Below are positions 10,598 through 21,775 of a stretch of 53,907 nt of DNA, one piece after another (positions within the stretch are counted from its first letter, which is position 1; each line of letters opens with the position of its first letter). Position numbers and translations under genes: made by a program. The notes beneath the pieces were generated by a model. That model had not been told where the DNA came from. It ran no database searches and worked only from the letters and a program-made list of their open reading frames with translations. The DNA lies in contig NW_019091372.1 of the NCBI RefSeq assembly GCF_001949145.1, forward strand, positions 75,587-129,493, read 5' to 3'. Origin of the DNA: Acanthaster planci (lineage: Eukaryota > Echinodermata > Asteroidea > Valvatida > Acanthasteridae).

Positions 10598-11433
10598 ATG
10601 GCAATCAAGACTAAGGAAGGCCTCCAGTTTTTCGTCAAGAAGCATGTTGCTATCAGCCTCTGTTTTGGTATCTCAGTGACCTACATTGCATGGGTTTACG
10701 TCCCTATTGTGGTCCCAGTAAACCCTGGCTTACTTGACCGACTGACCTTCACACTGCGTTGGCTGGTGCTGTCTATCATACCAATTTTCATTGGAATCCA
10801 GGTAAGTTTTTGGGAGACACAGTTTTGTGATATCAAATCATATGGATCCAGTGAAAAAAAAGGATTTGTTTTTTCCCAACAAATTAGAACAATTTTTATA
10901 TGTACCCTCTGTCCTTAACGAATTTAAGAGATGATCACAGATTGATGATTACACGTACATGTACACCAATCTGCAATCAGTGGCCAAATCCATAAGAACC
11001 ATATCTGTTTTCAAGACCACGGCAGTTTATAAGTTCTTTATTGATTTTTACTCAGCTTGTCGCCAATACTCGATTCAGCAACATCGATAAAGCTGGTGCA
11101 GTGACAACCACACCATACGCCGAAGAGCTCATTCGTCTGAAACAGCGTGCCCTCCAAAACACCCTGGAGCAAACGGCATTGCACGTACCCCTCATGCTCA
11201 TCCTAAGCACCTACCTGGATTCACACTACCTCAAGCTGGTCCCCATCCTCATCTGTCTCTTTGTCTTTGCTCGGATCACCTTCTACATTGGTTACCTCGC
11301 AACTGGTGACCAACTCAACCGAGCATTTGGTTTTGCACTGACCATACTTTCCAATATCATACCGTTTGGATACTGCCTGTATTGCTTGGTTATGGGCGGG
11401 GCTAATTATGAGCTACCCATACGTACGGCTTAA
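10598..11433 (+). CDS. TMEM79-like (MAPEG-type) membrane protein, copy 3
   Basis: Coding exons 10598-10801 and 11056-11433 join in phase 0 to give about 193 residues. It starts MAIKTKEGLQFF and keeps the family core: an NPGLLDR loop, an FTLRWL span, the RALQNTLEQTALH block and a TGDQLNRAFGFAL segment. The intron is only 254 bases, against about 1.2 and 1.7 kb in copies 1 and 2. Exon 2 has clearly drifted from copies 1 and 2, with an altered C-terminus. A conserved acceptor (gcttccag) 35 bases before the ATG implies an upstream untranslated exon at 9351-9507. An alternative start at 10553 would lie partly in the intron and is unlikely. Role as for copy 1. Confidence 0.8.
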
Positions 11434-12099
11434 GTTAAAATTAGCCTGGGGAATACCGTCAATTCATCAATGAAGATTGATAATTTATATCCTACCATAT
11501 AAAACATGTAAACTGCAACCTACATCAAAGATTGCATAACACTAGCTGTCTGTAGGCCATTTTGTCATACCGACAGTGCATAGTTTATATGCATGCGGTT
11601 AAAAATGTTCGTGAAGATCAAAATTGTATCTCCTGCTATAACCATGTTCCTGTTTCCTTGGTATTGGAATGTGCAGAACTAGAAAGGCAAAACACCATTT
11701 GTACATTTGTGACGATCAGACCTTACTGTACTGCGTTTAAGCTGTTGCAGAAACTGATTTAATGGCCCAGCAAACAGGGGTAATAATTACGCAGCGCTTT
11801 GAGACCTTTGTGCATAAATCTGTACCTACATGTACATGTATAAACAAGCACCACAGCGCGACATTTTTAGACAAAATACCAATGTTGTAGTTTGACACAT
11901 ACATGTACTAAGGAAAAATAACAATTTTGAGTCTCCAAATCTGATCATTGGATACTTTGGCCGTCAAAATCTTTTGCCTGTCAAATCATTTTGCCTGTCA
12001 ATTCTTTTGGCTGTCAAATTCTTTTGTCGTCAAAACTACAAAGGACTGTATTGAGTATTTCTTTAGGGGCTGTGCACGGTTTGGTTTACAGTTACAGTG
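11434..12099. other. Convergent 3' flanks of TMEM79-like copy 3 and the CUB gene
   Basis: No coding exon is seen. The two genes point at each other here. A minus-strand ATTAAA at 11758-11763 could serve the CUB gene. The stretch also holds a short LINE/SINE-like tail (gcagcgctttgagacctttg near 11791) and the CTGTCAAA repeat described separately. Confidence 0.5.
11955..12045 (+). repeat. Degenerate tandem repeat TTTTG-CTGTCAAA
   Basis: About five imperfect units of 17-21 bases, each containing (T)TTTG or TTTGG followed by C(C/T)GTCAAA, run in tandem. Similar units occur at 4015-4100 and 8805-8890. Confidence 0.6.
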
Positions 12100-15000
12100 C
12101 TAACCTTGTATGGGTCTCTGTGCAGCGTGGTATGTACCATGAAGTCTCACCGAAGCAATATCGCTGCTCTGCTGTGTAGCGACGATCACCAGCTCATTAC
12201 GACTACTTGTCCAAGTGAAAGATGGAAGCTGTCCCTCAAGCCTCTCAATGCGACCATCACCTTCTAGAAACACATCACGAATCTATCCAGCAAACAACAA
12301 AATAACAGTTGACAGTTGATATACAAAGCACTACAAGGTAATTGGAGGGCTCTCATTTCTTTCTGATCGTCTGACTGTCTTAGTCTTTTTGCTGTCAAAT
12401 CCTTTCCCAATTAACAATTTAACTGTCAGGTAACAATTCCGGAGAGTGCTTTGATCTTAGTTAAAAGCACTATATAAAACCTGTTCTTATCATTTCATTG
12501 TAACACTTATATCCAACAACTGCTCAAAAACTATTCCCTAAGACCAGGGCAAATGGCATCCAAATATTACGAAACTCATTTTCACAACTAACTGTTCCAA
12601 GCAAAAGTTTCTAGTATTCACAATTCTTCTAATTATTCTTCTGAAGGGTGTTCTCAAGTATGAGATTTTGAAACCGTTTCCTATGAATTCACAGAATTCT
12701 GCTTCATATAAGAACAACTCCCTTACTAACTCCATATAACTCCATAACTCCTGAAATTCTACTAATCCAAGCTTGATACCACATGGCTCAGTTAAAAAAG
12801 TACAAGAAAACGTCACTTACCTCCACAAAGTCAGGCTCAAAACCAAGAGGTGGAGGCTCAATAGCAAAGGTGTCCATGTTTAAGATGATTCGTCGAGCCG
12901 GATCAACAGTGATCAATATATAGCAGTAAACATCGCCAAGCGGTGGATTACCCAAAGTCAGGGGGAGTCGAATGTACTCTCGACCCCTTGTCAGATGCTG
13001 TCTGCAGTCTGGATAGAAAAAAGACATAGACAAGGACACTGAATTTCCAGTTGACGTGATTTTAACAGACATGTATTAAACTCCAGTCTGGAAATTAGTT
13101 GTAATAAAAGTGGAATTGTTGGGTGCAATTGGTCAATTTGTGTGATCATTCAATCTTTTGATCGATCTGATTGCGTGATTTGTTAGTAATTCCGCTATCA
13201 GCTGATCACCTTTTCTTTCTCATGCATGGTTGTAAAAGACCGCTTCAAGAAAAGGCAGGGCAATAAGAGATCTCATACAAGATCAACCAATTGTGCACAG
13301 CAATCGGCCAATTCAACTGATGACGCTTAACACGATCACAGACCAATCTTTGGATAAGGTACACTGGGACATTCTATAAGAACAAACAAAGCAGACAAAA
13401 AGAACAAACAATGGCTCATTTTGTCTTTTGGGTACAAAAAGGAGGGAAAGCACTAGTTAAAGGGTCTAAAAACAATTACCTCTTTCTGGGATGTTCTTTG
13501 GCGGGAGCTGGGATGCCAAAGAAAAGAGATGGAATCCACCTCCTTGGATGATGTCATCGCTTCTGAATGCTACTTGCACTTCGTTACTATCAGACGTCCA
13601 GGTGAAAGGATGCAGGTTGCCACAGAAACGATCCATCCGTCTGGTTGTCAGGTCTGTCAACTACAACAAAGAGCAAATTTGATTGTAAACAATCTGATCA
13701 TAAAAACCTGGCACGACCAGAAGTATAGTATGTCACTAAACGTTTTGCAAGTTAAATTTGAATAAACTCATATAAATAACATCGTCATATAAATAACGAT
13801 TTAAGGGCAAAACCTGTGATTAAAATAGAGCATGCTTTAAGCACAGTTCGTTTAATAATAATAATTTTTTTCTTAATACAGCATTTTCCATAAAATATCT
13901 CAAAACGCTCTACAAGAAAAACACATTAATTATAAAACGCTTTAAAAAATGGGATTAATTAAAAAAAAATTTTAAAAGGAACGTTTTCAACTGCACTTTA
14001 AAAATCGACACTTCACTGATGTTCCTAAGATAGGCAGAAAGCCGATTCAATAGCAAGTGGGCATAGACGGACAATGCACGATCGCCATATGCTTTATTTG
14101 GCATTGGGCGTATTTTAGGTTGATTGAGCTTAACAGCATGACAACCTCTCGTACAGAACCTTTCGTTCATTTGAATAGCTTGGGACTGGAATATCTGTGG
14201 AGGAATTGTGATGGAATTGCAGGGACATGTATGGATCGGATGTCCTGTTTTTTCTGCAACTCATAGGAGTGGAAACAATTGGCGCAAATGCTAAGCCTTA
14301 AACCACAACCAACCGGATTAGGCTTAGTCTCACCTGTAGATAATCCTTTTCACATTCATCAGACTCCTCCAGGTCAAAGGTGACAATCTCAAAGATGACG
14401 TAGGTATCCAGGTCCTGATGTACGGTCAGGTAGCACTCACTGTTGCTAGGATACGGCTGGGGATAGAGACCGGTGGTGATTTCCCCTGCAGTATTCTCAC
14501 TGTCGGTAACTACCAGACAATCTGTGAAGAAGATGTTGCCTTTGAGAATTGAAATCTTCAACGGATTACAAAATATATTATAATTGGAGGATTGAAGATG
14601 AAGAACTCTGAAGTCTGCTACATATCCTCAAGGCTGTACAGCAAACAAAGTGATGATGGACGTTAGAGATAAGGAATTATGCCAACAACCACGGACAAAA
14701 AGTGGATTAAATAATTAAATCCAAAAATTTAAAATTCGTCAAACACTCCTGACAATGGTCCCAAGTCTTAATGAAACAACCCATCCCAATCCTTCCCTTT
14801 ATATCAGCATATTGATATTCTTGCATTTGTCATGGCTTTAGTGATATTGTAAGTGCGTTATCAAATCAAAACATGATTAGAGTTATACCTGGCTCAGGAT
14901 GTTTGAGGTGAACGGTGTACTGAGCCTTATAGCCAGTGTATGCCTCCGAGTTATCGCTCACGAACACAACGAGAATCTCATTGCTATCCGAGGTCCAAGC

Positions 15001-18000
15001 AAACGGCTGTCGCATCCCACAAAAGACATCCGCTCGGTCCGTGGTAACGTCTACAACCTAATTGTATGGAAACCATCGTTGCCTTGTGAGAATAACGCTA
15101 CCGATCTCAAACGTATCAGCACATTAGAAACCAATGCCAATCAGTCACATCTGGCCACACATCCACCTGTCCTGAGGTCTGGCAAAATCAAAATTGGTAA
15201 CCTTAACCCCCAGCCAACTTTGGCTAGAAACTTTGCCACATGCGTCAAACTGCATCATTGTTAAAGTGGCTTAGTGTAACAAGATCAAACAGGTCAACTC
15301 TCCCCAAGGCCAAAGAGCCCGGGAGTCTGTGGTTGCCAGTCACCACAAGATCTAACAGTTGCATGGTTTAGTGGGACTAGCTCCCATTGTCTCAACACGT
15401 CCAGTTTGTTCGGCTGCTGTTGATTGCTGTGATTGATTGCTGTGTCTGGCAGGGTTAGGCAGGTTTAAATGGTCCTGACCTTCCAGTTAACTCTTTTTTT
15501 TCACAGCCCATCATTTAAAGCTAACATTTTGAAAATTAATTTTTCAGTTCTGTGCATCAAACACAGCAAATTGCCTCACCATCACATGGTCAAATTGACA
15601 GTTTTCCATTGGCTCTCCATTCTGTTTGTTTGAGGGCTCCACCATGAACTCCTGAAAGGCCAGGGTAATGATCTGCCCTGGGTCGGCCATGATGAGGGTA
15701 CGGCAGTAGGCGTTGTCATGATAGGACTCTGGGTGAGCTGGAGATGTGATGACTCCCTCTACTGAGTCATAGATGATCTGGCTGCAATCTGACCAAGGAT
15801 AAAGGTCCAATTAAAATCAGTCTGAAGGTCTACTTGAAAAACTAAATAACGTAATTTCAAATGACATATTTCTTTGCTGGAACAAGAAAATTAGATACTC
15901 CAAGTGACTGGCCTTTAATTTTGAAATCCCCCTTGAGGGAACCAATGAGACAGCCTTTCTGATGACGAGAATTTTGAAGTGACATGGGAGAACCATCTCA
16001 CCACTGTCTGCAGCTTCGGGGGGCCTAGCCTTAAGAGGTTCATACTCCACTTCAAACTCCCAATTTTCTTGCTCGGTACTGGTCGGCAGCTCGTAGGTCA
16101 ACACCGCTTCGTTGCCAGAGGATGACCAAGAGAACGGCTCATAATCGCCACAGATGGTCTTCTCAGCACCAGTGTTGATGCATTTGATCTACAGTGGGAA
16201 ATATATTCAAAACAATGGTGACTAGACACAGGTAACCTCACACTTTTTTCTCTGTTCAAAAAGAACTCTTTTGGTCAGGTGTACAGAGCTGACCATGTAG
16301 AACTGTGTCAACACAGCTTGTGAAATAATTATGGTCTAATATGGCATGAAAGTGGGACACACAAAATCAGAGACAAACCTCGATGTACATGTACAGCATT
16401 CCATAAGGTTCTATGTGGGGCGTGGTTAATATAAAAATATTGATAAATCAATTGCAACATAGCATTTGCAAGTTATTCCTAATTAGAGCAGGTGGTCCCA
16501 TAAATGCGGCTTACCAGCACAGGTTTGGAGCAAAGCACCGTGAACAAGGCAAAGGACAAGACTACCCTGTCATCTGGCGAAGCATGAAAGAGCACTTCAC
16601 AGGATGCTGGCTGAGAGGCAAGTAAATGAACGTCAGAGACGTACATTCCCATTGGTCCATCGAAAACAGATGAACATGCTGAAAAAAAATGGTGTGGACT
16701 GGAGAAAATAACCAGAGCACAGAACACTGCGAGATTTAAGAAACTGTAAGACTGAGATTCAAGAACGCATGTCTTAGCTTAGACAATATTCTCATACCTG
16801 TGACAGGTGCCTTCAGGATAGCTCTATAGGTTGCATGGAATCGATGAAAGACGTTGCTTGACTCTGCGCTAAACCTGACCTGGACCTGATTGGAGTCTGC
16901 TGTCCACGTGAAGGTATTGTGACTGCCGCAGATGACCTCGGAGCGATTGGTCACTAAATCGATTATCTAAACAAGACGAGACAGAGATTGATCCCAATGC
17001 CAGGCATGCAACTAACTTGGACTTTGACAGAAAACAAGGAAATTCAAATCTTTACAAGAATTTGTATTTCGATTTTCAGTTGCATGAGTGCGAGGTGAAA
17101 AATGAAGGCAAAGTTGCATGCCTATAATGCTCGATAACATAAGACTTCCTGTTTGTCCAAGGTACATGTACATTGTAAACATCAATAATGACTGACTCAA
17201 CAGCACATGACCCAACCGGATTCATGCCACAAATCTTAGAAATGTATGAAGCGCATGTCTGCATGGTTGCTATACAGCTTTTAAATTCCGACTATCCTCA
17301 GCATCACAAATTAACTGACATGACGAGGGCCTGTCACACTGAAAGAACGTTCTCCAAAAATAATCATTGGAAGGAATAACCTTTGGTTAAAATTAGGCTC
17401 TGAATTTTACATACAAACAGGTGGAGACTTCTTTTCCGCTAACCTCAACATAGTTGCCTTCTGAACATTCAGCGCTACCTTCCAGGACAAAGACATCAAA
17501 TCTTAGCCTTGGTCTCTTGTCTTGAGGGAGCATTAATGTTATCTGACACTGTAGGAAATGGACAGATTTCATTGGCCAATCAGGGGAGGACACCTCGCCA
17601 GTCTCTGATTGGATGACTCGGTCACAGTGCACTGGAGCAAAGCCTGGGGATGTTGCGTTGTTGACATCTTGGCGTTTCTCAAGGTGATCTTCCTCGACTA
17701 GCAGTAAACAAATGTTTCTATGAGTGCATGTTTTTAAACCTTTTCTCGTTATTTTCAATCTTCATCTATGAAGCTATTAACAATTTATCTTCAATGTATT
17801 CATAATTGCTCTACATGACAAAACTATTGTACACATACCCTTATCCCAGAAGCCCAGAAAATGCCTTTTTTATACAGTTAAGTTGAATTAGGCCTGCATG
17901 TACACTTTGTGTTGATCCTATGGTCATGATGGTGCCCCGTGAATGTGCATTAGGTCTACACTGAATTGGGGAGTGTCAACTTGATACCTTGACAGGAAGG

Positions 18001-19711
18001 GAACATATTTGGTGATGCCAGACAAAGTGCTTAACGTTTCAATGATACTCTGTATTGACCTGCTTTTCAGATTTATTTTCTCGTAATGTGCAATGAACTC
18101 TTTCAAAATGCACCCCAAAAATAATTTTCGGGGGGGGAGGGACTACTTGTCTGTAAGGACTGATTTATCAGAAGATAGAGAAAACCTGACATGTTATTGT
18201 GGGTTTTTCTCAAAGGTTTGTGTAAAAAATTGCCCCACCATAGCCAAGTGAAACTTACTGTAGATCGGGAAACACCCTTTTCATTCATTTTGCCCAATTT
18301 CCGGAAGCCACCAGCACCACAGTTTAGAATTTCGATCTACATGTAGGCCTAGGCCTAAGCTTAACCATACTGAAATTGTTCACAACAAACACAATGACAA
18401 AGGTTCAAAGCAACAACGTTGGAGGTGATTATGAATAACTTCACAAGTTCACGAATTTGAAGTTTTTCAGAGAAGAGGATTTGGTAACAACCAATATGAC
18501 CATGGCACGCCTGATTGTAAAGAATCAGTTCCATACCTGATCGTGATGGTGCGACCGAAGCACAGTTGCCCTCACAAGTTCTTCTCTCCGGCACAACTGG
18601 TTTGGGAATTCCGTGGCAGGCAGCGTAGCCCAACTCATGGTTGGTTGTTTCAGACAAGCACACAGCACGAGCTTTCACCTCGCCTTCAACAAAAAGAAGA
18701 AACAATAGAAGAAACGAGAAGTTTCCTGGCTTTCGATTCAAATACAGCGCTAGATCTGTCTTTATGCGATGGCAACCAATCGTTATTAACTGTGAACTTC
18801 AACACTCGGCCACCGTGTAGTCTGGTGCGAAGGTCAAAATCATGCGCGTACCATCTATTGCAATGCTGGGATTAAGACTGTAGTAAACAAGTATGGAACG
18901 CCGTGAAAACAAAACATCCACGGCAGCACAAATAGGAGGTCATTGACCTTTAACAGCGCTGTAATATCTTTTAGTTGTGAGTGGTTGGCCTAAATTTCTT
19001 CGTTGATTTAAAATTCTAGTAATGGATATCAAGTCAACTTTTGGAAGCTACCTTGGCCGCAACTCCTGCTACATTCTCCCCATTGCACGTCCCAAGATAC
19101 TCGGTGGTTCGGCGTAAACAGGCGCTTCGTCAATGGCGCGACCTGTTGAAGATAAAATAGGATAACAGTAAATTTCTTACTTCCAAAATTTGCCCCGTTT
19201 TCAGTTTTTAAAATCAAATATGAGAAGGAAGCTTTCAGAGAATCCCTTTGGATATTTGTCGCATACTGATGGTCTATCTACTCACGAAAAGAACTACATT
19301 TATAAATATCCTCCGCAGGTTGCCACACCCAAGTGGTGTGATGGAACATTTCTGCACCAGTCCTTCCTTGGTCATCTCAATTTTTGTGGCCTCATATGAT
19401 GAATTTGATACGGAAAAAGTCTTCCTGGGGCTGTTTTCCTCACATAACCACTGGCAAAATGCACCACTGACATAACTGACCGATGAATGTACTTGTCACA
19501 CCTGCTTGCCAAATAATGACTATTTTTTTTCTGAGTATGTAGACCACATCGTCCCTTCCCCCTTCCTTGATTTAGTTTTATTTTGCACAGAAAAACGTAC
19601 GTGACTTACCTCCCAACCAAACCCAGAATCCACCAAAATAAAGGCAAACTTGAATACGAAGATAAGAGCTACCGCGGCGTGCCGTCTCCCCCGGCCCGTC
19701 AGTACCCCCAT
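12100..19711 (-). CDS. Secreted TSP1 + five-CUB domain protein
   Basis: Thirteen exons, listed from the start: 19610-19711, 19052-19142, 18537-18683, 17444-17697, 16798-16966, 16515-16678, 16002-16188, 15580-15788, 14889-15057, 14334-14521, 13480-13660, 12821-13008, 12100-12282. Phases close throughout to about 743 residues. A signal peptide (hydrophobic residues 12-30) is followed by one TSP1 repeat split over exons 2-3 (WGECSRSCGQ, six cysteines, about residues 50-110). Five CUB domains follow, each from two exons: a first half with two or three cysteines and a second half beginning near a (F/I)CG motif and FTWTSDSNE. No membrane span is seen, so I infer a secreted glycoprotein. CUB and TSP1 domains bind proteins or glycans, as in ADAMTS13 or tolloid relatives, but there is no protease domain. 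CUB5 lacks two of the four usual cysteines. An intron holds a LINE fragment. Confidence 0.8.
13955..14170 (-). mobile_element. LINE reverse-transcriptase C-terminal remnant
   Basis: The minus-strand frame reads like the conserved tail of non-LTR retrotransposon polyproteins: KIRPMPNKAYGDRALSVYAH, then a degraded (W)N-LP-like LLLNRLSAYLRN, then FKVQLKTFLL. This corresponds to the usual pattern of YGDR-FS, LWN-LP, and FK-LKT-LF at the end of the reverse transcriptase. The key tryptophan is lost and only the tail is present. It lies in the intron between exons 10 and 11 of the CUB gene, in the same orientation. Confidence 0.75.
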
Positions 19712-21775
19712 GATCGTTGACTGCCGATACTGGTTTGGTATGTCCAGTACGGAAAGAGGCTCTGGGGCTTATTGCGGCATGGATGTTAACTTGAAATGAC
19801 GATGTGCTATGAGAACAGGCATGCGCAGGAGGCGCCTTTTCGAGAAGGAATGTGGTGAATTTTAACGCCTTCGTGCATGGAGGTTTGTTTTCAATGCCCC
19901 ATTATCCTCGGGATTATAGCAGATATTCTACTTAGAATTAACTTCAGGCCAAGCTATGGCCAAGAAATTATTGCCGGCATCCTTACGTTGCTGCCGTTGG
20001 TGAAGTTTTGACTTGCAACAAAATGAATTTCGGCGGTAAAAGTATGTATCGGTGAAGGGCGGATCTAGGAAGTTGCTGGGAGGGGGTTGGGATGTTGTCG
20101 CCATTGGTGAATCTATTTAATGTCGTTGTTTTGTCCTTAGTTGTATACGCAAATCAAGGCGCCTAAATGTTTTTTTTAAGGGGGGTTATCCAATCCTTAG
20201 ATGTAGGCCCTAGGCTAAAATAATAACAAAATAAAAATTAAATGGCGACGAGTGGGGCCCCACTCATTGCCAGTTCTTTTTTGATGCTCATAATCATGAA
20301 TAATCACCTAATGCTAGTTTACAAATTGTACGTTTGGAGTTAACGCATGGACATGAACTAATTAACTAAGTATAATTGAAGTGTTGATCCTGAGGCCGGC
20401 CGTACAATTGATAGGTTCACATTTAAAAAACTCCACAGGCCTCCCCGGACCTGCGAGCTTTACTGATCATTCACTGAATCTGAAGTCCTAGACAGTTGTA
20501 AATTCTCTTCAGAGAAGTGTGGCAAGACCGTACATCATTGATGGAATATGTGCTTGATAAAAACGTCAAAATATCCTAATTCTCGAAAAAAAAAATCACC
20601 CCTATCTGCAAACTCGATACGCTGGGAAAGCTGACAGCCTGGCTGAAGAATGACAGGCATGCTCATGATGTTGACAGTGGTTGAGCAACTCGAGTCATGC
20701 ATCGCTTGGCGTGGACACGAAAACGAGATCTCAAAAGTCAGAGCAGCGCAGAAAGATGAAAGGCAAACGAACATACGGACCATATCTAAGGTAGGTTCAT
20801 CATAAGCTATAAAAAGTAGCCCTCCAGATTTGCATTTTACTGTGGCTGGTCTAGCTTTAAAATGAACTATTTCTTGCTTCGATGTTTACGTTACTTTTCA
20901 AATTTAAAGCGCATTTCAAAATAGGCCATAAGGGATTCCATTTTTGACAAAGTCTTGGCAAGTCCAGTCAGTGCAGTGGAGTTAGCTCGACTAATTCCAA
21001 TGTACGAAAGTGCGGCTAGCTCCGTTTTGAATTAAATGCAGGCCTACATGAGACTTGTGCCCAATAAACAAGTTCGACAACAAACGGTCAATCTAGTTTA
21101 AAGGTGTCAGATTTATTACCAAGAATTACATTCACTTATTTTATCATAATACAGCAACAATGGTGCAAAATTTGCTTTGTCTCATTAAAACATCGCCAAC
21201 AGACCAAAATGTCGAACAATAACAAATTGTACTCCCACATTAATAAAAACAAAAAACTCAGTTCATTTGAGATCGTTGGAAAAGATCTGCCTGTATATTT
21301 GTCAGGAAGACACAAAAGTGAAGCACGCTACTAAACGTATGCATGCACTCGTTTATAGCTTCACAAATTACCCGTAAAGCTGTTAATTTTCTTTGTAACA
21401 TAAAGCAACATAATTACTTTCAGGCAATTCACAGAGTCAAAACGAAAACGGGTGCCAAAACATCAAACATGAAGCACAAAAATGTTATAAACCAAATTTA
21501 TGTAATAGCTTTTACCCTAGTAAACAAGGATCCAGAGTTTTCATTAAAGCTATTTTACAGGCATACATTAAAGTTGAAAAGCAAGCTTTAATGACACTGC
21601 TTAGTAAAAGCTTAGATTTTAAAACCGACTGGGCATGAATACACTACAATCTCGCTTCGTTTCAAATGGTAAATATTAGGACAATGATCAACATCTGGAC
21701 TGACACATGTGCATTACTCAAGCATTATTGCAATTTGCAAGGAGATTAACTATAACAACAGCTAAAGTTGAGTTG
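19712..21775. other. Spacer between the CUB gene and the ammonium transporter
   Basis: It should contain the promoter of the CUB gene (right of 19711) and the 3' untranslated region of the transporter (left of 21776). A minus-strand frame from 20783 begins like a signal peptide (MVRMFVCLSSFCAALTF) and has six or more cysteines, but runs only about 60 residues before a poly-T tract and has no convincing donor. I therefore do not call it a gene. Confidence 0.5.
21112..21117 (-). terminator. Candidate poly(A) signal of the ammonium transporter
   Basis: AATAAA on the minus strand, about 660 bases after the stop at 21776. It would serve the long, spliced form. For the shorter form a minus-strand AATAAA at 22102-22107 lies about 340 bases after its stop. 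Confidence 0.35.

Noticed and set aside
12425-12490. Sequence like the 3' tail of a SINE or LINE (gagtgctttgatc, agcactatataaa)
   Set aside because: Suggestive of the common GCGCTTTGAG / GCGCTATATAAA tail, but too short and degraded to call an element.
20535-20783. Minus-strand frame with a signal-peptide-like start and several cysteines
   Set aside because: Only about 60 plausible residues, no convincing splice donor and no second exon. It could be the first exon of a gene I cannot follow, but this is not supportable.
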